A DNA stretch of 64,000 nucleotides from Microbacterium saperdae (GTDB lineage Bacteria; Actinomycetota; Actinomycetes; Actinomycetales; Microbacteriaceae), in contig NZ_VFOX01000001.1 in the NCBI RefSeq assembly GCF_006716345.1, positions 558,001-622,000 of the forward strand, in the 5' to 3' direction. How positions within the stretch are numbered: the first letter of the stretch is position 1; the number at the start of each line of letters is the position of its first letter. Positions 1 through 6,767 of the stretch are shown one piece after another. Under the pieces are notes generated by a model, which did not search any database, had not been told where the DNA came from, and worked only from the letters and a program-made list of their open reading frames with translations. A program made the position numbers and the translations under genes.

Positions 1-46
1 CCCCGTAGCCCAGCGTGATGTCGCGGGCCAGCAGCGAAGCGGTCAT
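1..46 (-). CDS. Siderophore ABC transporter ATP-binding protein (N-terminal fragment)
   Basis: Only the first 15 codons lie in the window; they read MTASLLARDITLGYG. This fits the start of a FecE/FepC-type ATPase, whose first strand precedes the A-loop aromatic (the Y of GYG). The start is an ATG with a GAAAGGAAC ribosome binding site. It follows the two FecCD permeases on the same strand with an 11-nt gap, so it is very probably the energising subunit of the same importer. The assignment rests mainly on this context because the Walker motifs are outside the window. Confidence 0.75.
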   Translation of the reverse strand, partial: MTASLLARDITLGYG

Positions 47-57
47 GCGTGTTCCTT

Positions 58-1164
58 TCAGGTGCGGCGCGCGTACTGGGCGGCCAGCAGCCAGGCGAGA
101 TAGAGGCCGCCGACCGACACCGTCACGACGCCGACGGGGACGGCGACGAGCTGGGCGACCGCGTCGGAGACCACGACGAGGGCGGCGCCGGTCAGCATCA
201 CGGGTACGGTGCCCATCGGCGTGTTCGAGCGGGTGAGGCGCTGCGAGATCTGCGGTGCCGCGAGCGCGATGAACGAGATGGGGCCGGCCGCGGCCGTGAC
301 CAGCGCGACCAGGGCGACGCCGAATACCATCGCCGTGAGGCGCGTGCGTCCGGGGCTGATGCCCAGCGCGGTCGCCGCGTCGTCGCCCATCTCGAGCACG
401 GGCAGCGTGCGGCCCAGCGGGAGCGAGAGCAGCGTGACGATCGCGAAGACGATCGACGCGGGGATCAGCTGGTCGAAACCGAGCGAGGCGAGGGAGCCCG
501 CACCCCAGGTCGCGGCCATCATCGCCTTCTCGACGCTCACCGAGATCAGGATCCAGGAGGTGAGCGAGCCGAGCCCCGCTGAGACGCCGATGCCGACGAT
601 GATCAGACGGAAGGATGACATGGTGTTCTTGTTCGCCAGCACGTACACGAGCAGTGCGGTGATCAGCCCGCCGATGAGCGCACCCACCGCCTTGAACATG
701 TAGGTGTTGAGTTCCAGCACCACCATCATGAGCGTCACGCCGAACTGGGCGCCGATGCCGAACCCGATGATGTCGGGCGAGCCGAGCGGATTGCGCGTGA
801 GCGACTGGAAGATGCCGCCCGCGAGTGCCAGCGCCGCGCCGCACAGCACCGCGAACAGCACGCGCGGCAGTCGCCACTCGAAGACCACCTGGCGGATGTC
901 GGGGTCGGAGGACGGGTCGACGATCGCGCGGACGACCGAGCCGAAGTCCACCTCATAGGCGCCGATCGTCATCGAGGCGAGACCGGCCGCGATGATCACG
1001 ACGGTCAGCGCCAGGCAGACCACGATCGAGCGCACCGGGATGAGCGTCGCGATGCGCGCGGTCTCGATCCGGATCTGGCGGCGTCCGTGATCGACCGGAG
1101 TGAATTCGTCGTCGTCGTGCGTGACGGCCCCGGCGGGGGCGGTGGGGCGCTGGTCGATGCTCAC
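58..1164 (-). CDS. FecCD-family siderophore ABC transporter permease (second subunit)
   Basis: This 368-residue integral membrane protein has an approximately 45-residue cytosolic N-terminus followed by hydrophobic segments typical of the roughly 10-helix BtuC/FecCD fold. Family signatures include RLPRVLFAVLCGAALALAGG, the SLTRNPLGSPDIIGFG segment and the coupling region around MGDDAATALGISPGRTR. It would form the membrane pore with the preceding permease for uptake of ferric siderophore. The start is a GTG that overlaps the stop of the upstream permease (GTGA), indicating translational coupling. The actual siderophore cannot be read from the sequence. Confidence 0.93.
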   Translation of the reverse strand: MSIDQRPTAPAGAVTHDDDEFTPVDHGRRQIRIETARIATLIPVRSIVVCLALTVVIIAAGLASMTIGAYEVDFGSVVRAIVDPSSDPDIRQVVFEWRLPRVLFAVLCGAALALAGGIFQSLTRNPLGSPDIIGFGIGAQFGVTLMMVVLELNTYMFKAVGALIGGLITALLVYVLANKNTMSSFRLIIVGIGVSAGLGSLTSWILISVSVEKAMMAATWGAGSLASLGFDQLIPASIVFAIVTLLSLPLGRTLPVLEMGDDAATALGISPGRTRLTAMVFGVALVALVTAAAGPISFIALAAPQISQRLTRSNTPMGTVPVMLTGAALVVVSDAVAQLVAVPVGVVTVSVGGLYLAWLLAAQYARRT

Positions 1165-2234
1165 AGTCCACTCACCCGCTTGCGGCGCACGAGCGCGATC
1201 AGGATGGGCGCGCCCAGGAGAGCGGTGACGATCCCGACGCGCAGCTCGCCGCTGGGGAGCACGATGCGGCCCAGGATGTCGGCGAACAGCAGGAAGGACG
1301 GACCGATGATCATCGAGTACGTCAGCACCCAGCGCTGATCGGGACCCGTGAACCAGCGGACGACGTGGGGGATCATCAGCCCGACGAAGGCGATGGGGCC
1401 GGCGGCGGCGACGCTCGTGCCGGCCAGCAGGGTGACCGCGATGATCACGAGCACACGGGTGACGCGCACCCGGGCGCCGAGCGCCTGGGCCAGGTCGTCG
1501 CCGAGCGCCAGTGCGTTCAGGGAGCGGGCGCAGAGCAGCCCGATCAGGAGACCCGCGATGATCAGCGGCGCGGCCCAGGCGAGCTGGTCGAGGGTGCGTC
1601 CGCCGATCGAGCCGACGCCCCAGAAGCGCATGACCTGAAGGGTGCCCAGGTCGCGCAGCACGATCGCGGTGGTGAGGCCGGTGAAGGCGGCGCCGAGGGC
1701 GACACCGGCGAGCGTCAGCTTCATGGGGGTCGCACCGGAGGCGCCGAACGAGCCCAGTGCGTACACGAGGATCGTGAGCAGGAAGGCGCCGGCCAGCGCG
1801 AAGGGCACGTACGCGCCGGGCGTGGTCAGCCCGAGCACGCCGACCGCGAAGGTGACCGCGAAGGATGCCCCCGCGTTCACGCCGAGGATGCCGGGGTCGG
1901 CCAGCGGGTTGCGGGTGAAGGCCTGGATGAGGCCGCCGCACACGGCCAGGGCGGCGCCGACGACGATGCCGAGCAGCGTGCGGGGAACCCGCAACTCCAT
2001 GACCATGAGGTGCAGCGCGTTGTCGTCGTCGTAGGCGAAGAGGGACTGCAGCACGGTGAGGGGATCGATCGCGCGGTTGCCGACCGCGAGTGAGGCGATG
2101 GTGGCGATCACCAGCACCACCGCCGAGACGATCAGTCCCAGCACGAGCGTCGCGCCCCGGTGCGGGGAGCCGTCTGCACGACTCCCCGCACCTGTGTTCG
2201 AGACGTCCGTGCCGTCTTTCGTCGCCAGGGACAT
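1161..2234 (-). CDS. FecCD-family siderophore ABC transporter permease (first subunit)
   Basis: This 357-residue membrane protein has FecCD hallmarks: RVPRTLLGIVVGAALAVCGG, the AFTRNPLADPGILGVNAGAS segment and a C-terminal LPSGELRVGIVTALLGAP block. An alternative in-frame extension upstream lies inside the binding-protein gene; the ATG at 2234, 8 nt after the binding-protein stop, is preferred. It is the FepD-like partner of the next permease, with which it overlaps by 4 nt. Together with the lipoprotein and the ATPase it makes a complete ferric-siderophore importer. Confidence 0.93.
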   Translation of the reverse strand: MSLATKDGTDVSNTGAGSRADGSPHRGATLVLGLIVSAVVLVIATIASLAVGNRAIDPLTVLQSLFAYDDDNALHLMVMELRVPRTLLGIVVGAALAVCGGLIQAFTRNPLADPGILGVNAGASFAVTFAVGVLGLTTPGAYVPFALAGAFLLTILVYALGSFGASGATPMKLTLAGVALGAAFTGLTTAIVLRDLGTLQVMRFWGVGSIGGRTLDQLAWAAPLIIAGLLIGLLCARSLNALALGDDLAQALGARVRVTRVLVIIAVTLLAGTSVAAAGPIAFVGLMIPHVVRWFTGPDQRWVLTYSMIIGPSFLLFADILGRIVLPSGELRVGIVTALLGAPILIALVRRKRVSGL

Positions 2235-2242
2235 CTCTGCGA

Positions 2243-3310
2243 TCACTCTCCGGCGATGGTCGGCTCGCCCTGCAGCGCGGCTGCGAGGTCGTCGACGTAC
2301 TTCGGGAGGATGTACTTCAGCGACAGCACGGTCGGCGCGCTGATCGCGGAGGCGTCTGTGGCGTCCGCGTAGATCACGTAGGAACCCTTGGCGATCGGGT
2401 TCCAGCGCGACACGACCTTGTTCTCGACCGTGTACTCGCCCTCGGCGGCGGCGCCGCCCCAGGCGGCGAACAGGTCGGCCTGCACGTCGTAGAGCTTCTC
2501 GAGGCTGACACCGGTGTACCAGTTGTCGCCCTCGGCGCTGGCGAGGAAGCTGTCCATGGCCGAGGTGGAGGTGAAGCCGAGCGCCTCGGTGATGCGCACG
2601 CGGGGGTCGTACTCCAGGTAGACGCCCAGGTCGGTGCCGCCCTCGTTCAGGGTCAGGCCCCACACGAAGGTCTTGTCCTGGAACTCGGGGTGCTCGTCGG
2701 CGAGGGTCGTGATCTGCTCCTCGGTCTCGGCGATCAGCTCCTCGGCCTTGGCGTCCTCCGACAGCGCCTTGCCGACGGTGCGCGTCATGCCCTCCCAGGT
2801 GCCCGGGTTCCAGGGGCCCTCGACGTAGGGCACGGTCGGCGCGATCTCGCTGAGCCGCTCGTACTCGATGTCGCTCACGCCCGAGTACAGGCTGAGGATC
2901 AGGTCGGGCTTGAGGGCCTTGATCGCCTCGTAGTTGGGGCCGTCCTCCGTGAACGGGATGATCTCGGGGGTCTCGCCGTACTCCTCGGTGACGAAGTCCT
3001 CGAACCAGGGCTGGTAGCCGCTCTCGCCGGCGCCCCAGACCTCTTCGATGCCCACGGGGTTGGTGCCGAGGGCGGCGACGATGTCGGGCGTCATCCAGCC
3101 GAGGGCGACGACGCGCTGAGGCTTCTCCGGGATCACGGTCTCGCCGTGGCCGTGCTCGATGACCACGCCGTCGACGGAGGCAGAGGAGGGCGCGGATTCG
3201 GCGTTTTCGCCGCCGGTCGTGCACCCGGCCAGGGTGAGGGCGGCGGCGATGGCCGCGGCGACGAGAGCGGAGCCTCGCCGGATCTTCGGGCGCGCAGGAG
3301 CGTGCGACAT
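2243..3310 (-). CDS. Iron-siderophore ABC transporter substrate-binding lipoprotein
   Basis: This 355-residue protein has a lipoprotein signal peptide: positive n-region, hydrophobic stretch and lipobox LAGC with the lipidated Cys at residue 30. The mature part shows the class III binding-protein pattern: the VVALGWMTPDIVAALG segment near the start, a long connecting helix in the middle and KPDLILSLYSGV. It should capture ferric siderophore outside the membrane and deliver it to the FecCD permeases encoded just downstream. An iron-box-like palindrome lies 54-72 bp upstream of the start, so expression is probably repressed by an IdeR/DtxR protein when iron is plentiful. Confidence 0.93.
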   Translation of the reverse strand: MSHAPARPKIRRGSALVAAAIAAALTLAGCTTGGENAESAPSSASVDGVVIEHGHGETVIPEKPQRVVALGWMTPDIVAALGTNPVGIEEVWGAGESGYQPWFEDFVTEEYGETPEIIPFTEDGPNYEAIKALKPDLILSLYSGVSDIEYERLSEIAPTVPYVEGPWNPGTWEGMTRTVGKALSEDAKAEELIAETEEQITTLADEHPEFQDKTFVWGLTLNEGGTDLGVYLEYDPRVRITEALGFTSTSAMDSFLASAEGDNWYTGVSLEKLYDVQADLFAAWGGAAAEGEYTVENKVVSRWNPIAKGSYVIYADATDASAISAPTVLSLKYILPKYVDDLAAALQGEPTIAGE

Positions 3311-3363
3311 GGTTCTCCTTCAGAGAGATGGGGAGGGGAGTGCCGCACCAACGCGGCGAGAAG

Positions 3364-3382
3364 TTAGGTAAGCATGCCCTAA
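3364..3382. promoter_or_regulatory. IdeR/DtxR-type iron box
   Basis: The 19-mer TTAGGTAAGCATGCCCTAA is an imperfect palindrome. It matches the DtxR/IdeR consensus (TTAGGTTAG-S-CTAACCTAA) at 15 of 19 positions, including both outer TTAGG/CCTAA arms. It sits upstream of the siderophore binding-protein gene, which is exactly the kind of gene DtxR-family repressors control. Binding is inferred from the match only. Confidence 0.75.
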
Positions 3383-3478
3383 CAGATCGATGTTAGAACG
3401 CGGATAGCGCGGCCAGTGTCGATCGACGGACGACTTGTGTCGCTAAACAGACAGATCGGGTCGGATCGAGCGCGGGGC

Positions 3479-4321
3479 TCAGCGCCAGTAGAGGTGGTGC
3501 GCGGAGTCGGCCTGCACGCGAGCGACGTGTTGACGCGGCGTGAGACCGAACCTCTCCTTGAAGCTCGCGGAGAAGGCGCTGGTCGTCGCGTAGCCGCACC
3601 GGTGGGCCGCGGCGCCGATCGGGGTGCCGTCGACGATCAGGCGTGCGCCCAGGGTCATCCGCACTCCGGTGCGCCAGCGGCCGAACGTCATCCCGACGTC
3701 GTTCTGGAAGATGCGCAGCACGGTGCGCTCATGCAGCCCGTGGGCGAGGAAGAGCTCTCCGGCGCTGCGCGGGTCGCCGGGATCGTCCAGCACCGCCTGG
3801 ACGAGGGCTCGCACGCGCTCGTCGGCGGGCAGCGGGACTTCTCCCCACCCGTCGAGGGCCTCTGGAGCCGGCTGCTGCAGCATCTCGATCAGCGTGGACT
3901 GGATGCGCACGCGCAGACCGGTGGGCATGTCGTTGATGCCGAGGTGCAGCAGCATCTCCTGCACGGCGCGCGGCACCAGCACCCGGGTGATGTCGTCGAT
4001 CGGCGCGATCGCCGAGGCTGCAGGCAGGTAGGTGTAGCAGCCGACGGAGTCCCGCTCGTGATGCGCCGTGTGCGGCGTCCGTGCGGGGATCCACACGCCC
4101 TGCCCGGGGGCGAGACGCCACATCGCGTCCTTCAGATGTATCCACACGGTGCCGCGGTAGCACCACGCGAGCATCGCGTCGGCGTGGGAGTGCGGAGGGG
4201 AGAGCGGGCGGGTGCCGGTGTCGTCGCCGGTGACGACACCGGTCCCCATCAGGTACGGCTCCACCACGGTCGACGGATGCTCCGGGCTCGCGTCCCAGTC
4301 GTCCTGCCGGTAGGAGTTCAT
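3479..4321 (-). CDS. AraC-family transcriptional regulator
   Basis: This 280-residue protein has an N-terminal cupin-like sensory domain (roughly residues 35-115, with PPHSHADAMLAW and the VWIPARTPHTAHH pocket) and a C-terminal AraC double helix-turn-helix (roughly 190-275), ending in the typical second helix region SAFSASFKERFGLTPRQH. The start ATG overlaps the stop of the TetR gene (ATGA), so both are translated from one mRNA. It lies directly upstream of the siderophore operon on the same strand. AraC regulators next to siderophore uptake genes often activate them, but here that is an inference. Confidence 0.9.
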   Translation of the reverse strand: MNSYRQDDWDASPEHPSTVVEPYLMGTGVVTGDDTGTRPLSPPHSHADAMLAWCYRGTVWIHLKDAMWRLAPGQGVWIPARTPHTAHHERDSVGCYTYLPAASAIAPIDDITRVLVPRAVQEMLLHLGINDMPTGLRVRIQSTLIEMLQQPAPEALDGWGEVPLPADERVRALVQAVLDDPGDPRSAGELFLAHGLHERTVLRIFQNDVGMTFGRWRTGVRMTLGARLIVDGTPIGAAAHRCGYATTSAFSASFKERFGLTPRQHVARVQADSAHHLYWR

Positions 4322-4941
4322 CGGCTGTCGTCGGCCGCGCCCGCCAGCCGCGCCTCGATCGGCGACCATCCGTCGTCCAGGATCGCGAAACCGGCGTCGA
4401 GCGTGGCGAGCTGGTCGTCGGTGTCGTTGACGAGCAGCTGCATCTGCAGGACGAAGCGGGAGTAGACCCTGATCTCGGCGGTGGGGTCCGAGAGTCCGAG
4501 TTCGTCGGCGATCGCCTCCGACAGGGCATCCTCGTGCCGGAGCCACATCCGCCCTGCGTACTCGCGCAGCGCCGGGGTCTCGTTCAGGAAGGTCATGAAG
4601 ATGCGCGTGACGTCGTTGCCGTGCTCGTCGACATTGGCGCGGATCTCCGTGGAATAGAAGTCGTGGATCGCGCGATTGATCGTGCTGCCGGAAGGGCGGT
4701 CGCGCACGGCGGAGACGAGTCGGTCCCGCTGCTCGTCGTCCTCGTCGAAGACCAGCGCCTCCTTCTGGGGGAAGTGTGCGAAGACCGTGGTGGGGGAGAC
4801 ATCGGCGGCGTCCGCGACCTCTCGGATGCTCACGTTGTCGAAGCCGCGCTCGAGGAACATCATCGTCGCGACATCGGAGATCGCCTTGCGGGTCGCTGCC
4901 TTCTTCCGCTCGCGGCGTCCCATCGGCTCGGTGTTCGTCAT
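4318..4941 (-). CDS. TetR-family transcriptional repressor
   Basis: This 207-residue protein has an N-terminal TetR helix-turn-helix (about residues 15-62: RKAISDVATMMF, then VSIREVADAADVSPTTVFAHF) and a helical C-terminal ligand domain. It is divergent from an MFS transporter gene with only 70 bp between the starts, the classic arrangement of a local efflux-pump repressor. The intergenic segment carries a dyad and a direct repeat over the transporter promoter. The inducer is unknown. Confidence 0.92.
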   Translation of the reverse strand: MTNTEPMGRRERKKAATRKAISDVATMMFLERGFDNVSIREVADAADVSPTTVFAHFPQKEALVFDEDDEQRDRLVSAVRDRPSGSTINRAIHDFYSTEIRANVDEHGNDVTRIFMTFLNETPALREYAGRMWLRHEDALSEAIADELGLSDPTAEIRVYSRFVLQMQLLVNDTDDQLATLDAGFAILDDGWSPIEARLAGAADDSR

Positions 4942-4962
4942 GGGGCGAGTCTATCGCGAACT

Positions 4963-5005
4963 CGATACAAAACTGGCTTGACACCAAAACTGGTATCGGT
5001 ACACT
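4963..5005 (+). promoter_or_regulatory. MFS transporter promoter with candidate TetR operator
   Basis: TTGACA at 4978-4983 and TACACT at 5000-5005, 16 bp apart, form a near-consensus sigma-A promoter. The expected transcription start coincides with the transporter ATG at 5012, so the mRNA is predicted to be leaderless. Two arms CGATAC (4963-4968) and GTATCG (4993-4998) are inverted around the -35 region, and CAAAACTGG occurs twice (4968-4976, 4985-4993). Both are plausible operator elements for the divergent TetR protein. Confidence 0.65.
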
Positions 5006-5011
5006 TTCGGT

Positions 5012-6283
5012 ATGACTTCACTCATTCCCTCCGTGCGCGGCGTGAACCGCGCCTGGATCATGCTCGTCGTGCTGACGATGCTCACCGTCATCGGGATGAC
5101 CGTCGTCCTCCCGGTGCTTCCCTTCGTCGTGCTCCAGTACGTCTCGGAGGAGAAGGACCTCGCGGTCTGGGTCGGCATCCTCGAAGCGGTCAACGGGCTC
5201 TGCGCCTTCCTCGTCGCGCCGTTCCTCGGGCGACTCTCCGACCGCTTCGGTCGCCGCCCGGTCATCATCGGGGCGGCATTCGGCGCCGCGTTCTCGATGG
5301 CGCTCTTCGGTATCGGCGGTGCACTGTGGGTGCTGGTGCTCGCCCGTGTGATCCAGGGGCTGACCGCCGGGGACATGCCGGCGCTGTTCGCCTACCTCGC
5401 CGACATCACACCGCCGGAGCAGCGGGCCAAGCGGTTCGGCCTGCTCGGAGCGCTCACCGGCATCGGCATGATGATCGGTCCGGCCGTGGGCGGTCTCCTC
5501 GCAGCGGTGAGCATCCAGTTGCCGGTCTTCGTGACCGCCGGCGTGGGGCTCGTGATCGCGATCCTCAGCATCTTCCTGCTCCCCGAGAGCCTCAAGCGGG
5601 AGAACCGCATCCCGCGGATCGCCCTGCGCGAGATCCAGCCGTTCGGCGTCTTCAAGGAGGCGTTCGGGCGCAAGGAGCTGCGGGGTCTGATGATCGCCTT
5701 CGGCGTGCTCGCGCTGCCGTTCGGCTTCTTCGTGAACAACTTCAGCGTGCTCGCCTTCGACGCGATCCAGTGGGGCCCGACGCAGATCGGTCTGCTGACG
5801 GCCGCCGTCGGCATCATCGACATCCTGATCCAGGGCGTGCTGCTGGGCATCCTGCTGCCCCGCATCGGGGAGCGCGGTGTGATCGTGAGCGCCATCATCG
5901 CGCAGATGATCGGTCTCATCGGTCTCGCCGTCGTCGCCTCGGTCTTCGCCCAGCCGTGGGTGTTCATCGTCGGCGCTCTCATGCTCGCCGCCGGCCAGGG
6001 CGCGTCGACCGCCGCGATGGACGGGGCGATGTCGAACGCGGTCGGTGATGACGAGCAGGGCTGGCTCGGCGGTGCGACGCAGTCGTTGGCCGCGGCGATG
6101 AACACCGCGGCCCCGCTCATCGCCGGTGCGCTGTACGTCACCGTCAGCCACGCGGCTCCGTACTGGCTCGGTGCGGCGCTCATGGTGGTCGCCGCGATCG
6201 TGGTCGCCCGCGCGCACATCGCCAACACGGCGAAGGTCGCGACGGACGGGACACCTGCCGAGCAGGTGGAAGCCCTCGCCTGA
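5012..6283 (+). CDS. MFS family drug/metabolite efflux transporter
   Basis: This 423-residue protein has about 12 predicted transmembrane helices and the MFS loop 2-3 motif (GRLSDRFGRRPVI) typical of TetA/DHA1 proton-coupled exporters. The region GLTAGDMPALFAYLADITPPEQRAKRFG matches TetA-like transporters. No Shine-Dalgarno is present and the promoter -10 ends 6 nt before ATG, so translation is probably leaderless. The divergent TetR gene suggests substrate-induced efflux; the substrate is not predictable. Confidence 0.9.
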   Translation: MTSLIPSVRGVNRAWIMLVVLTMLTVIGMTVVLPVLPFVVLQYVSEEKDLAVWVGILEAVNGLCAFLVAPFLGRLSDRFGRRPVIIGAAFGAAFSMALFGIGGALWVLVLARVIQGLTAGDMPALFAYLADITPPEQRAKRFGLLGALTGIGMMIGPAVGGLLAAVSIQLPVFVTAGVGLVIAILSIFLLPESLKRENRIPRIALREIQPFGVFKEAFGRKELRGLMIAFGVLALPFGFFVNNFSVLAFDAIQWGPTQIGLLTAAVGIIDILIQGVLLGILLPRIGERGVIVSAIIAQMIGLIGLAVVASVFAQPWVFIVGALMLAAGQGASTAAMDGAMSNAVGDDEQGWLGGATQSLAAAMNTAAPLIAGALYVTVSHAAPYWLGAALMVVAAIVVARAHIANTAKVATDGTPAEQVEALA

Positions 6284-6326
6284 CGCCGCGGTCGCCCCGG
6301 GGCCGTGGGCGGAGGATGATGGATGC

Positions 6327-6767
6327 ATGCCCTCCGCCCACCGCCCCGGTCTGCGCGTCTCGGCCGGGGTCACGATCCCCGAGTCCGAGCTGTCGTGGCG
6401 GTTCTCGCGGTCATCCGGCCCCGGCGGACAGGGGGTGAACACCGCCGACTCCCGCGTCGAACTCGTGTGGGATGCCGCCGCCTCGACCGTGCTGTCACCG
6501 GTGCAGCGCGAGCGACTGCGGGAACGCCTCGGCGGTCGCCTGGTCGACGGCGTCCTGACGATCGCCGCCTCCGAGCACCGCGCACAGCTCCGCAATCGCG
6601 ATGCGGCGCGGGAGCGCCTTGCTGCGCTGGTCGCCGAGGCCCTGCGTCCGCCGGCACCGCCGCGCAGGCCCACGAAGCCGAGCCGTGGTTCGAAGGAGCG
6701 CCGGCTCAAGGCGAAGCAGCGACGCACCGACGTCAAGCAGCTGCGTCAGCGCCCCCGCGACTCCTAG
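6327..6767 (+). CDS. arfB: ArfB/YaeJ-type peptidyl-tRNA hydrolase (ribosome rescue)
   Basis: This 146-residue protein contains the release-factor catalytic signature GPGGQGVN (residues 31-38; GGQ hydrolyses the peptidyl-tRNA ester) and a basic C-terminal tail (KERRLKAKQRRTDVKQLRQR) like the tail ArfB inserts into the empty mRNA channel. It lacks the stop-codon-recognition domain of RF1/RF2. Start ATG at 6327, with GGAGG about 11 nt upstream. It ends 3' to 3' against the next gene, overlapping it by 4 nt. Confidence 0.88.
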   Translation: MPSAHRPGLRVSAGVTIPESELSWRFSRSSGPGGQGVNTADSRVELVWDAAASTVLSPVQRERLRERLGGRLVDGVLTIAASEHRAQLRNRDAARERLAALVAEALRPPAPPRRPTKPSRGSKERRLKAKQRRTDVKQLRQRPRDS

